A stretch of 64,000 nucleotides of DNA from Berberis thunbergii (GCA_003290165.1 QNQO01000652.1:124001-188000); one strand, 5' to 3'; positions 11,358 through 22,339 are shown, numbered from the stretch's first letter. Translations and numbers: made by a program. The notes: a model not told the origin generated them from the letters alone.

Positions 11358-11904
11358 TGATGCGTCCAAAAATTGTCCTCCTTTGAGTTTGACCTGCAAA
11401 ATAACTGTTAGACTGCCAAGGACCACCTTTTTGGTGGCCGAAGCACTCTAATGCTTATGTCAGTAACTCTGTTGGAAGAATGATGTAAATTTGAATAAAA
11501 CTCAATTAAAGTTGCATACCTCTGTCGGATGTTCCCTTTTATCTTTTATAATGGTTGTAGTTAACCTTTTGCGTGACTTAAGCATGTGAGACACAACATA
11601 AAGAGATGTTTCTTGTAACAATCTCCTCCTTAACGATGATGCATTCGTGGAGGTGTTACTCCCTCCACGGCTCTTTCTTGGTGCAACATTCTTCTTCTTT
11701 ATGAGAAAGCCCGATTCATTTGGGCCTGGATTCGGGCCCTGTTTTCATCATCCTTAGTGGTGGGTTTAGTCTGGACTTTTATAATTGGTTTCATTCTTCC
11801 TGGGCTTTATGAGCTGACCCAATAGATTGTGTGTTATATTCTCGTGATGGGTCTTTATGTCATGTGTATGGCTATGATGATTGGTCTATTTTGATGTATC
11901 ATCA
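11358..11904 (-). repeat. 3' LTR of element B
   Basis: Begins TGATGCGTCCAAAAATTG and ends TGATGTATCATCA. It contains the phrase AAGGACCACC-TTTTTGGTGGCCGAAG, shared with LTRs of D and, more weakly, A. A polypurine tract (minus strand AAGGGGGAATAGC) adjoins it at 11905-11917. Confidence 0.85.
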
Positions 11905-12125
11905 GCTATTCCCCCTTAGTTTGTGGGTATGTTCAAGTATCCACTAACTGTGTGGCGGTTTTGCTTTTTATTGCAACGTTATGGCTTGGTTAGTGTTTTT
12001 GCTATCTGTCACTGTTGTTTTCTCTCCATAGTTCCATCCGTTGTTCGTTTTGGCACGATTTCTGGGATTTTGTGCGATTGTCACACTTTGCACGTTCTCC
12101 AAGAAAGATCCTTTCGTTGTCCATT

Positions 12126-12136
12126 CCTATAAAAAG
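12126..12136 (+). promoter_or_regulatory. TATA box of the antisense gene in element B
   Basis: CCTATAAAAAGGA lies 95-100 bases upstream of the ATG at 12225. The same sequence at the same distance precedes the antisense gene of element D (about 19490), while flanking bases differ. This supports a dedicated plus-strand promoter inside the retrotransposon. Confidence 0.65.
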
Positions 12137-12224
12137 GATAAGCTTTGTGTATGCTCTGCTTCCTTCTGCATATTCTCATTTTCTGATTATTAACCTTTTG
12201 ATTCCTTGCACTTGTTCTATAGTC

Positions 12225-13047
12225 ATGTCTAACTCCAGGGTTTTGGGTGGCGATGCCCTTAGTGCTTCCGAAGCTTTCTTTATGCCTAAGAGGGCAACAC
12301 ATGCGACTCTATACAACATTCGTCATGACTACTTGTTGCCAAACAATCTTGAGTTTGTTTTCCCCAAAGAGGGAGACAATCCTTGTCGTCCTAGGCATGG
12401 ATACATTGCTTTGAACCCTGGTATGTTCCATTACAATTTTAGGCTTCCAGCTCCTATTATCATCTGGGAGTACTTGAATTTGGTTGGAATTGCTCTGGCT
12501 CAACTGGTCCCTAATGGTTGAAAGATAATGATTTCAACCATGGTGGGAGCTGCCATGGCTCGTATCCCTATGGATGTTAGGGTTTTACACTCTCTGGCAG
12601 GGTTCAACTTGGACCCTAGTTACACCTGTCGCATGTGTTCTCCGCCCTGCTTTGAGGACCGATAAGAGGAGTATGTGGGCTAGTTGAGGTTCTGGTTCTA
12701 CGCCTCTCTTTTTTGCAACCACTTTAGGTTTCATAGGAATCAAATTATGCGATCGTTATGGGAGCCTAAGAAGGTTGAGTTGTCACTGTTTTTAGAAGAG
12801 CACGAGTTTTGATGTCGATTTTGTGATCTTCCCCGAGTATCGATGGAAGATTTCCTTACTCCGGATGCCATTGTCCGTGGTGGTCTGCTTTCACTGGGTA
12901 GGGCAGGCCTTGCTTTGGAGGTTACTGTTGTGCGCATTGGTGATGTAGGAGTCTCCGCTTCTGTCTCTGCTCGAGGTCCTAGGAACACTTGTTCAATTGT
13001 TAAGAAAGTGAATGTTCCTAGGTCGCCTCCTCTCCAAGGTATTGGAT
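12225..13047 (+). pseudogene. Antisense gene (putative gypsy-type transposon protein), element B copy
   Basis: Starts MSNSRVLGGDALSASEAFF, almost identical to the start of the D copy. The next segment (GMFHYNFRLPAPIIIWEYLN, then VGIALAQLVPNG) has the pattern of the Pfam family described as putative gypsy type transposon: a F-x-x-RLP-x-P stretch followed by QL-x-PN. The frame is open to 12521, then stops (after PNG, again at about 12663 and 12682) break it; reading resumes through CFED, LEEHEF and a Ser/Arg-rich region until the deletion junction. The gene runs opposite to gag. Its biochemical role is unknown. Confidence 0.7.
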
Positions 13048-13386
13048 GATTTCTTATCGAAAGTTGCTGCCTTGCAGGTCTCGGATAATCCTATCTAAGC
13101 TCTCGATCACACTGTTCATCTGAGCCATAAGCGTCTCCACTCGGGGATTCGAGGGGATTCTCCATGATGTTAGGGATGTTTGAACTGTTACCTACTGAAG
13201 CTTTCTTCCAATAGGTATGGTTGTTTCAATGGTTGTCTTCGGATCAGTATTGGGTAGAATGTCGTCAGGTTGATGATTTATGGAATATTCCATTGATTGT
13301 CTGCTCATGTTGCGCTAGCTTTGTTACTGTGAATCTTAGATTTTTTTAAAAAGAAAACTCGTCGTTTCCCACGGACGTTGCAAAAC
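13048..13386 (-). pseudogene. Gag leader remnant of element B
   Basis: Minus-strand reading gives TVQTSLTSWRIPSNPRVETL then MAQMNSVIESLDRIIRDLQG, which parallels the D copy at ~26150-26290 (TVQTSLTSWGIPLDPRVEML). It is the N-terminal part of gag just inside the 5' LTR. The rest of gag-pol is deleted. A decayed PBS (GTTTTGCAACGTCCGTGGG) adjoins the LTR. Confidence 0.65.
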
Positions 13387-13954
13387 TGATGCGTCCAAAA
13401 ATCATCCTCCTGTGAGTTTGACCTGCAAAACAACTATTAGACTGCCAAGAACCACCTTTTTGGTGGCTGAAGGCACTCCGATGCTTAAGTCAGTAACTCT
13501 GTTGGAAGAATGATGTAAATCTGGACGAAACTCAGTTAAAGTTGCATAACTCTGTAGAATGTTCACTTTGCCTTTTATAATGTTGTGGTTAACTCTTTGC
13601 GTGACTTAAGCATGTGAGGCGCAACAGAATGAATATTTCTTGTAACAATCTCCTCCTTAATGGAGATGCGTTCGTGAAGACATAACTCCTTGCACGACTT
13701 TTTCTTGGTGCAACGTTCCTGTTATTTATGAGAGAGCATGTATCGGGCCTGGACTTGGGCTCTGATTCCTTTTGGCCTGGATTCGGGCCATGTTTACGTT
13801 CCCCCAGTGGTGGGCCTATGTTGGGCCTCTATAATTGGACTAATTCTTCCTGGGCTTTATGAGCTGACCCAATAAATTGGGCACTAAATTCTTGTGATGA
13901 GTCTTTATGCCACATGTACGGTTGTGATGATCGATCTATTTTGATGTATCATCA
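13387..13954 (-). repeat. 5' LTR of element B
   Basis: Begins TGATGCGTCCAAAAATCATC, ends TGATGTATCATCA; aligns with 11358-11904. Followed by the target duplication atagt. Confidence 0.85.
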
Positions 13955-14091
13955 ATAGTCATGGCAATTACTAGAACGAATACAAAATATTTTAGATTTG
14001 ATATTTACTTATAATAACATAAACGTTTAATAAACAAGTTTGTATTCATTTTACATTACTTTAAATGTGCATATGAATACTTACAAAGAAT

Positions 14092-14242
14092 GGTTTATTT
14101 TAGTTTGACACTCATTAGCTTATAGTTATTAGAGTTTGACACTCGTTTTGAAGATTAATTGAGCTTGACACTCATTTTTTGACGGATTAAGTCCATGTCA
14201 TTGACTAGTCAAGATTAATTTTTGAACCATTTTACCCTTACT
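14092..14242. repeat. Left terminal inverted repeat of the MULE
   Basis: Contains the internally repeated phrase GTTTGACACTC three times (near 14102, 14133, 14170). It pairs with 15465-15625 in inverted orientation. Confidence 0.8.
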
Positions 14243-14946
14243 TTGGTTAAAGCTAAAAAAATTAATATTTATTATTATTTGATCCCCACACTTTTCCAAT
14301 CCGTCCCTCCCCTTCCTTTTACTTATCCAAGTCACTCTTTCACAATGTTTAGTGTACTTCGAGGAACATTGTAGCCCGATCAGACATGTTGTATTTTGAG
14401 AGTTACAGAGAGAAAAAAGGGAGGGGAGAGGGGGATATTAGAGAGAAAAAAAAAAGGTTTGTGAGAGAAAAATTATACTCAGCCTGATATGTAGCAATTC
14501 AACCACCCCCTTTCTCTCTCCTTCTACCTTATTCACTGCAAAATTGGAAGTTATGGTGGCCGTGGAGTATTAAATTGGGGAAACAAAGGCAAAAAGGAAA
14601 GGAGATGGGTCGTACACCAAAACCACATTTGCAAATTACAATAACAAACAAACTGCAAATTTCACCCAACAAATCGATCTAACAAGAAGGATACAAAACA
14701 TGGCAAGTTACAATAACACTACAATTTATTCAAATATTTCAGCAGCAATACAAATTTGGAATCTGGGGATTGAAAATCTTGCAAAACCAACCAAATCAGC
14801 AATACCCATACTCCAATTTCACAAAAAAAAAAAAAACTACGAATTCGAACTCAAACACTCAAAATTGCACCCTCAAAAAAATCAAAAAACATAAAATTGA
14901 AAATTTATACAGAAACGGATCAAATGGGCAGGAGAGAAACACATAC

Positions 14947-15090
14947 CCTAGCTTTTTATTTATTGCGAATCCTCACGAACTCGCTTCGCTAGTGGGAACC
15001 CGCCACCATTCCACCTTTGGCTTCCATGGCTTCTTCTTTTGCAGTAGATACAATAAAAATTCAATCTTATGGGTGTAAAAGAAGCAAAGT
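14947..15090 (-). pseudogene. Captured cellulose synthase (CesA) first exon and leader
   Basis: On the minus strand the ATG at 15027 opens MEAKGGMVAGSH, then (after a stop in place of K/N) R-S-E-F-V-R-I-R, then a splice donor (AGG|GTATGTG) at 14946. Primary-wall CesA proteins of plants begin ME(A)xxGMVAGSHKRNExVRIRHD and their first intron follows soon after. CesA makes cellulose at the plasma membrane. The DNA below 14946 (to about 14500) is T-rich and intron-like, so exon, leader and intron start were captured together from genomic DNA. The in-frame stop and later stops show it cannot make CesA. Identification rests on about 20 residues. Confidence 0.75.
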
Positions 15091-15099
15091 GTTCTGAAG

Positions 15100-15290
15100 A
15101 TCAGATGATGGACATGTCCACTAAGAGAGATTTCTTTCAAAACAATGAAGGAAAACTCAATGGGCACTCTCTCTTACTGTCTTTGCTTTTTCTTCTTCTC
15201 AATTTCTTCGCCCGTCAATCTTCCATTCTCTCTCTCGCTTTGCTTTATCTTCTTCTCAGTTTCTTCGCCCCAGGTGACACATCCACTAGG
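15100..15290. repeat. ~75-bp tandem duplication inside the MULE
   Basis: The stretch TTTCTTCTTCTCAATTTCTTCGCCC followed by a CTCTCTC tract and CTTTGCTTT recurs about 73 bases later (15188 and 15251) with a few changes. It lies upstream of the captured CesA leader. Confidence 0.55.
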
Positions 15291-15464
15291 AGATCAAATT
15301 TTGATGGGATTCTAGTTGGGTGTATTCCAATATTTTTCGAAGATTTCTTAGCAAAATCATAGTTTGGCCTTAAGATCGGTACAAAGATCAATGAAAAAGG
15401 TACAAGGACAGGGGGATGTGTGGGGATCAAATCATAATCAATTTGAGTTTTTTTTTTAGCCCTG

Positions 15465-15625
15465 ACCAAGGAATGGGTAAAATGGTCTAAAAATTAATCT
15501 TAATTAGTCAATGACGTTGACTTAACGGTTTTTTCAGAAAACAAATATTTCACTTAATTAATCCTTAAAACGAGTGTCAAACTCTAATAGCTATAAACTA
15601 ATGAGTGTCAAACTCAAAAAAACCC
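15465..15625. repeat. Right terminal inverted repeat of the MULE
   Basis: Inverted partner of 14092-14242, ending in AAACCC at 15625. Confidence 0.8.
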
Positions 15626-15787
15626 TATAAAGAATGATACACTGGCATTCACTATCTTACAACAAACCTCGATTATGCTAGATTTAATTATAGTTTCATG
15701 ATCATTGGTTTTGGAATGAATTTATTTTCTTTTGGCAGCATTGTAATCTTCCATATATTCTTTTCTAATGTACTTTTTTTTTTCTAA

Positions 15788-16011
15788 GGATATGTTTGGA
15801 TTGCCATTTTCCATGGAAAATGGAATTCATTTCCCCTGTTATGCATATTTTTATTGTTTGGTTTTCTACTTGCTAACATAAAATCGATTCTTCATGAGAA
15901 TTGTTTTCCCACTACTCATGGGAATCCAAGTTCGAGGGGCGGGCCTCGGAATTGAGTTCACGAAAACGGATTCAATTTTCATGTATGTTTTCCGTTCAAC
16001 CAAACAGTCCC
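15788..16011. mobile_element. Tourist-like MITE (PIF/Harbinger type), 224 bp
   Basis: Left end GGATATGTTTGGATTG; complement of right end GGGACTGTTTGGTTGAACGG. The G-G-x-x-x-TGTTTGG terminus is typical of Tourist MITEs, and both sides carry TAA (15785-15787, 16012-16014), the usual target duplication of that group. There is no coding sequence. Confidence 0.55.
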
Positions 16012-16204
16012 TAAATGGAATTTTGTGTCAATTGCATATATTTGAGATGGATCTCATATTTCATATTGTGTAGGAGATTTTTTTTTTGTTCTTCTAACAT
16101 TTCTGATTGTTGATCATTTATATAAATTGGTTGTGGTATCTGACGAAATTGGGGGTGATGTCTAATTTTTGCTAAATCTATGTCATACTGATGAAATTTT
16201 TGAA

Positions 16205-16520
16205 GTTTGAAAATATTGAATAGTCAATACAAAGTTTTTCATATAAAATGTATTAATTAATATAATTCTAACCCTATCATAGTTAAATATATTTTTTAAA
16301 TATATTCGTTATAATAGTCATGGTAATTATTTGAACTGAGTACAACATATTTTAGATTGATAATTATTTATAACTGCATAAACATTTAATAAACAAGTTT
16401 GAATTCTTTGTGTTACTTTAAATGTGCGTCTGAATACTTATAAAGAATGAGGCACTGGAATTCACTATCTTGCAACAAACATCGATTATGTTGGATTTGA
16501 TAATAGTTTGAAATTTGGTA
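16205..16520. repeat. Uninterrupted relative of the host site opened by A, B and the MULE
   Basis: This stretch aligns in order with four separated pieces: 2215-2287, 11315-11357, 13955-14091 and 15626-15700. For example TCATATAAAATGTATTAATT occurs here and at 2249; CATTTAATAAACAAGTTTG here and at 14026 (one change); GATTATG-T-GATTT here and at 15671. The gaps fall exactly at the three transposon boundaries. Confidence 0.85.
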
Positions 16521-17260
16521 AGTTGACTTTGATATTAGTTCGAGGTTAGTCCATTCAATTTGGATTTCATAGTTTCAAGTTAGCTCTGTTTAATTATGTT
16601 GGATGTTATATTACTTTTAAGTCTGGTTAATTATACTATTTGAATGTAAATACTTTTAAGATTGTTGCGAGTAATTTAATTTTATTAGAAAATATTTATA
16701 TTCAATATTCAATACGAAAATTTTACAGGAAAATGATATAATTAATATGGTTTTATCAAATACACAAATTTTAGTTTTAGTAATATACTAGTGTACCAGT
16801 ATATTACCAAATATGTAAGTAAATTATTGCATGACACCCTGGTCCTTGGGTCGTGCTTTCGGCACTCCCCAAATAAGTCACTAAATTACCAAGTATGAAA
16901 ACAAATTTTATTTATCAAAACATTCATTAGTTATATTTTTTACATTCTCATCGATCTACTATTATAATTTATTTATACGCATCATCATTATAATATACTA
17001 CCTTCACCTTCTCTTGGCTGAGACTTTGCTCCCTGTCAATTTGACTGGCCTAACTATCTCAGTTAAATAAAACATGCTATTTCTAGAGGATAAAAAATGC
17101 TTATTTTGATTTAATAAGATGATCAAACTAAAAAATTTGATTGTTATCGGATCTCTAGCTTCGTTGGGCCTAATTTATAGGCTTGTAGGCCAGAATTTTG
17201 CCGATATGTAAGATTAGGTTGAACTGGCCTTATAAAAAAAAAAAATTCATATGAAACCAA
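16521..17260. other. AT-rich DNA without recognised genes
   Basis: No long frame, no inverted ends and no motif that I recognise. A short phrase GCTTTCGGCACTCC (16855) echoes wording in the Tat LTRs but is too short to assign. Confidence 0.4.
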
Positions 17261-17261
17261 A

Positions 17262-17515
17262 GTCATGGGGAGGAGCATTTCGCAATTTGGCAAATGGGAA
17301 TGGTAGGGGCATTTTGGGATTTGGTGAATGGGGGAGGGGCAATATCACAATTTGTCGAGGGAGGAGTATTTTCGTAATTTGGATAGTGGGGATGGGAGGG
17401 CATATTTGGGATTTTGTGAATGTGGAGGGGTAAGTTTGGAATTTTGTGAATGGGCAGGGTCGTTATCGTAATTTATCGAGGGATAGGCATTTTTGTAATT
17501 GAGCGAATAGGGGGT
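17262..17515. repeat. Degenerate ~30-bp minisatellite
   Basis: About eight head-to-tail units of 28-34 bp share GGGGCATTTTGGGATTTGGTGAATGG-type wording (G-rich start, CATTT, AATTT or GATTT, TGAATGG or TCGAGGG end). Units are strongly diverged. Confidence 0.7.
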
Positions 17516-18727
17516 TTTCAGATTAGCAAAAGATTAGGATGGCTTTATGGGGTTTTCAAAAAATTTTAGAGGGTTTTTTGGGTATTTTTAATGAAACCAC
17601 GCACATACAATATATTGACCAATGAAGTTCATTTGTTGTTATAGATCTCATGTAGTAATTTTTTGAATAAATATAGAAAGTTTAGTTTTAGCCCCAAAAC
17701 ACATTTCAACTAAGTACATGCAAAGCAATCAAATTGAAAAAATTGAACTATAGAAATGCAAAAAAAAAAATTAAACCTTACATTTCTAAATATCAAAGAA
17801 CTGCATAGCGACCTTGAAGGCATCCGAATACTTGGATATAATAGCACCCAAAGGACCAGGAACTGGTGTCAGACCCTTGGAGTGACGATTCTTTTTCTTG
17901 ATAGGAAGCACAGTTGTTGTTGTTGCAACTAGAGTTGCAATTGCTATCACAACCAGGTACCAACACCACCCCTTGGACTTCTATTCCACCCACATTGCAC
18001 CAAAACTTCACACAAGTCTCAAAACCACAACTTTTTTTAGATTAAATGGGTTTCTTGGTGTTATCTGATATGGGTATGTAAGCTTTCTCCTTTTGGAGCC
18101 CATGCAAAAGTGGAGGATTTAGATAGAGAATGTGAGAGGAAAGATAGGAGATTTGAAAGAGACAATAGAGGAGATCTGAGGCATGAGAGAAAGATCATAG
18201 AGGTGAGCAGCAGGGAGTCGATGGTCAGAGTAGTTGAGTGTTTGGCAATGAAGAGGGGAAGGCGTCGAAGTCTGTTTTGTTTTATCTAGGTTTAGACCAA
18301 AATTTGGGGGAGTTGAGAGATAAAGGTCGCGCTGAAAAAAATATTTTGGGGGCGCCAAAAAGCTTGCCCAATTTAGATAACGTTTTTTTATTTATTTTCA
18401 AAGTCACAAAAATTGACCTTTTATAACACAATTGTAAAAAATGTATCAATGGAATGTGTGGTGTAGCGTTTGGTACTCACATCACCCCCTCTTACCCACA
18501 TAAATCAAAATGTTTGTTACGCACAATTAAGAATTTGATCAAGTATAGTTACTTTTGTACTCTATATATTGTAAGAAATTAAAAAAAAACATTAATGATT
18601 AATAGAAATGTACCATTTGTCCTAATAGAAATTAGAATTATATATTACTAAGCATGACTGGTGTAAGTATCCACCCACCATCTTCTTGTAATATAATATT
18701 TGGTCAAAGAATTTCTCATAACTCATA
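17516..18727. other. Intergenic DNA; one unassigned minus-strand peptide
   Basis: A 72-codon minus-strand frame (17793-18011) is Asn/Cys/Ser-rich and unrecognised; a second phase over 17800-17900 reads GLTPVPGPLGAIISKYSD, which looks gene-like but I cannot name it. The rest (18060-18727) is a purine-rich then AT-rich stretch without features. Confidence 0.35.
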
Positions 18728-19266
18728 TGATGCATCCTGAAATCGTCCTCTTGTGAGTTTGACCTGTAAAACCACTGTTAGACTACCAAGGACCACCTTT
18801 TTGGTGGCTGAAGGCACTTCGATGCTTAAGTCAGTAACTATGTTGGAAGAAAGAATTAAATCTGGACAAAACTCAGTTAATGTTGCATACATTTTTCAAA
18901 TGTTCCCTTTACCATTTTATAATGGTCGTAGTTAACTCTCTGCGTGACATAAGCATGTAGGTGCAACGGAATGAAATGTCTCCTCCTTAATGGATATGCG
19001 TTCGTGGTGGCGTAGGTCCCTTCACGACTCTTCTTTTTTATGAGAGAACGTGTCATGAGTTTGGATTTGGGCTTTGATTCATCTTAGCCTGGATTCGGAT
19101 CCTGCTTACGCCTCCTTAGAAGTGGGCCTAGTATGGGCCTCTATAATTGGCCTCAATCCTTCTAGACTTTATGAGTTAGCCCAACGGATCAGGTGTTGTG
19201 TTCTCGTGATAGGACCTTATGCCACATGTACGGTCGTGATGATTGGTTTTTTTTTATGTATCATTA
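18728..19266 (-). repeat. 3' LTR of element D
   Basis: Starts TGATGCATCCTGAAATCG and ends GTATCATTA (the final CA decayed to TA). The adjoining GCTACTCACCCCTTAG is the complement of the polypurine tract. Confidence 0.8.
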
Positions 19267-19488
19267 GCTACTCACCCCTTAGTTAGTGGATATGTTTAAG
19301 TATCCACTAAATGTGTGGCTGTTTTGCTTTTTGATTACAACATTACAGCTTGATTAGTGCCCTTGCTATCTGTTACTGTTGTTTTCTCTCTGTTGCTCCA
19401 TCCACCTGTTCGTTTGGCGCGATTTTTGGGATTTTGTGTGACTACCACACCTTGCACATTTTCCAAAGTGGTCCTTTCGTTTCCCGTT

Positions 19489-19501
19489 CCTATAAAAAGG
19501 A
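19489..19501 (+). promoter_or_regulatory. TATA box of the antisense gene in element D
   Basis: CCTATAAAAAGGA occurs about 95 bases before the ATG at 19588, exactly as in element B. The upstream 100 bases (GTTTTCTCTC, GGCGCGATTTTTGGGATTTTG) are also shared with B, giving a conserved promoter block. Confidence 0.65.
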
Positions 19502-19587
19502 GAAGTTTTCGGTATGTTCTTATTTCTTTTGCATCTTCTTGCTTTTTGGTTGTTAATCTTTTGCTCTCTCGCCTTCGTCTTGTAGTC

Positions 19588-21728
19588 ATGTCTAACTCTA
19601 GAATTTTGGGTGGCAACACTCTTGTTATTTGTGAAGCTTTCTTCATGCCCAAGAGGGCGACACACGTGACTCTAGACAACATCCATCACGACTTCTCGTT
19701 GCCTAATTATTTAGAGATTGTTCTCCCTGAAGATGACGACAGTCCTTGTCGTCCCTGGTCTGGATACATTGCTTTGTATCCAAGTATGTTCCATTATTGT
19801 TTCAGGCTGTCATCTCTTTCTGTCGTCCGGGAGTACTTGGATTTGGTTGGAATTGCTTATGCTCAACTTGTTCCTAACGATTGGAAGATACTGACTGCGA
19901 CTTTGGCGAAGGTTGCTGCTGCTCGCATCCCTATGAATGTTAGGGTTTTTCATTCCCTAGTAGGTTTTAAGGTGGACCCTCATTACACTTATCGCTTACG
20001 TTCTCCTCCCTGCTTCGAGGATTTGCGAGAGGAGTATGTGGGTTGGTCGAGGTTTTGGTTTTATGGCTCTCTTTATTCTGACCATTTTATGTTTCGCAAG
20101 AATCAGATTTTGCGATCGTTCCAAGAGCCTAAGAGGGTTGAGTTGTCATTATCTTTGGAAGAACATGATTTTCATCGTCGTTTTGTGATCTTCCTCAGGT
20201 ATCGGTAGAAGACTTCTTTTCCTCGGATGTTGTTGTTCGTGGTGGTCTGCTTTCACCAAATAGGGCAGGCATTGCTTCTGAGGTTACTGTCGCGCGCCGC
20301 AATATAGAAGTCTTTGCTTCTGCTCTTGCTCGAGGTCCTAGGATCATTGATCCAATTGTTAAGAAAAAGGAAAGTTCATAGGCCTTCTAGTCGCTCCAAG
20401 ATATCGGCTGTCAGTTTTGGTCGTGTGTCGAAGAGAAAGAATCTTGCTTCTTCTTTCCTTGAATCTTCAGGACCCCTTCTCATCTTGCCTTTATTCATAA
20501 GGGGTCGTGGTTTGTGTGATGATTTCTCTGCTCGTGAGGATGAAGAGGTAAACTGGGTTCTCGAGGTAAGTAAGAAACGGGTTTCCCGCTCTCTAGATGA
20601 CCATGAGAAAAAACTAGTTGCTTCTTATGGCTTGCCAGATTCTGTCGGCCTCTCAATTGATGATTTGCACATCATCGAGAATAAAATGTTTTAGCTGGGT
20701 GTTTTGCTGTCGAATAATTTGACGGGTACTAAGACTTTGGATGATTTTGATTATGATCCGTCAACAGAGGATCAAGTTGTTTCTCATTCTCAAGATCACA
20801 AGCTTACTATTTCTTCTGTTGTGGCTGGAACTTCGGGATCTCATGCTGCTCCTTCAGCTTCTCACCCTATTCTGTCTGTTCTTGGCGATACCTTTTGGCC
20901 TTTCGAGTCCGATGTGTAGGAAAGTGCTTGCAACCTTATTGGCACCTGTCACAGGCGGTTAGCGAACAAACTTCTATGCCCGTGCATCAACCACGTCGTC
21001 ATATTGATGATGGCCTCCAACATCTCATGGAAATGATGACGCATCTTACTTGTGTGGCCGTCATGGGTGCAGATTGTAAGGCGTTTCGTGATCAGGCTGT
21101 TCATGACGAGTGGAAGCTTTCGGAACACATTCTGGTTCTTTTTCCATGTCCTTCATCGAATGGATTTGTTGAAGGCGTGGTGCACGGAACATGAGAAGGT
21201 TGCGGACTCTGTGCGGGGATTATTGAGGGAACTGGATGCTACGTGTGATGCATTTGGTTTCGACCTCGAGACATCCGAGGTGGAATTGGGCAGGTTGCGT
21301 TCCCATCTGGGGATTGTTGAGAAAAATTTTCTAACCGAAAGGCCAAACATGATGAGGTTGTTCGCTCCGCCAACGAGTATTCTGCCAGGCTAAGGCTGCT
21401 ACCGCTTTCATCATTGAGCTGAATTTTGAGTTTTTTGAGACCAACTCGGCGGTTGCTGTTAAACTCACCAATGTTGATAAAGAGTTGTCGACTATTAAAG
21501 AGAAGTTGAAGGCCAGTGGAGGGTGCGGATTTTAAGAGAGTGGTTGAGGGTCGCCATGATTTTATGGATTTCCTAGAAACACAAGGTTTAAACATGTCCC
21601 CTACCGCAACCTTGCAGAGCAAGAGTTTGACAATGTCGAGGAGCTTGTTTCGGATTCGATGGGTGATCCGGATGTCGAGGAGCCCGTTGTCCTGAAGATG
21701 TTGTTCACGATAGTGATTCCTCCTAATT
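19588..21728 (+). pseudogene. Antisense gene (putative gypsy-type transposon protein), element D copy
   Basis: The first frame is open for 206 codons from MSNSRILGGNTLVICEAFF to 20208 and contains the family core (GMFHYCFRLSSLSVVREYLD, VGIAYAQLVPNDW, RVFHSLVGFKVDPHY). I chose this ATG because B shares it and the TATA spacing; upstream in-frame codons look like leader. After 20208 the gene continues in shifted frames: a Ser/Lys/Arg-rich middle (20314-20694), an acidic stretch (20704-20919), then coiled-coil-like sequence (20895-21400, for example SVRGLLRELDATCDAFGFDL) and an acidic tail ending near 21728. Antisense genes of this kind are known in Tat elements; what they do is not established. 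Frameshifts make this copy inactive beyond its N-terminal third. Confidence 0.75.
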
Positions 21729-22339
21729 GTTTTTTTTTGGTAATCTCCTATTTTAAAAGATAAATGGAAAATTTGTTATGTCACATTTTTGTTTCCCAAA
21801 TGTTTAGCTTTTACTTATGACATTTCTGGGAGATTTTCAACTTCAGTCGTTCAGATTTTTATGAATGGCTTCGATACTCGACATTCTAGTTGTATAGAAG
21901 ATTTAGTTTACAGAATCTTCTTTCTCATTCGGATTATGATGTCGTACTCTACAGTCAACGTAAAATTCCAGCTCTTATGTCCTGGTACTTTATTACTTTG
22001 TTGATCAGGCCAAAAGTTTTTATGTATAACTCGTTTGTCCAACATATTTGTTTGCTCGATACTCTAGTCGCGCTGAGTGTTTTCTCGAGTCTGTTTTTAA
22101 TCTGACTTTTGTCCTAATCAAATTTGGTTGTTTCGAAATTGAGAGCGAAAGATTTTATTGATAATATTTTTTCAAATGCTTCAAATTCCATGGTTGAGGT
22201 ATCATTTTGCCATCTTTGTCTTCCAATTAGTATGTTCCTGGTTTGTTGATTTTTGTTACTCGATAGAGTCCCTCTCAATTTGAGTTAAGTTTTCCTGTGC
22301 TGGGCTCTTTCATGTTTAGTTGGACTTTTCGTAACACCC

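Larger units (their letters stand above)
11358..13954 (-). mobile_element. Tat-lineage element B, internally deleted (2.6 kb)
   Basis: LTRs of ~547 and ~568 bp (TGATGCGTCC ... GTATCATCA) with 5-bp target duplication atagt (11353-11357 and 13955-13959). The interior is only about 1.5 kb. It retains the 5' part of the plus-strand antisense gene and, on the minus strand, the gag N-terminal leader (13048-13386), but lacks gag core, protease, reverse transcriptase and integrase. It belongs to the same family as element D: LTRs, antisense gene and gag leader are all recognisably alike. The deletion junction relative to D lies close to 13047. Confidence 0.85.
14092..15625. mobile_element. Mutator-like element carrying a CesA fragment (Pack-MULE)
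   Basis: Ends are inverted repeats about 150 bp long: the left reads GGTTTATTTTAGTTTGACACTC and on to ACCATTTTACCC near 14235, and the complement of 15465-15625 reads the same with scattered differences. Flanking 10-bp duplications are TACAAAGAAT (14082-14091) and TATAAAGAAT (15626-15635), one mismatch. Long inverted ends with a 9-11 bp duplication define Mutator-like elements. No transposase frame is present; the interior carries a host gene fragment (see 14947-15090) with adjoining intron and leader. The empty relative at 16205-16520 confirms the boundaries. Confidence 0.85.
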
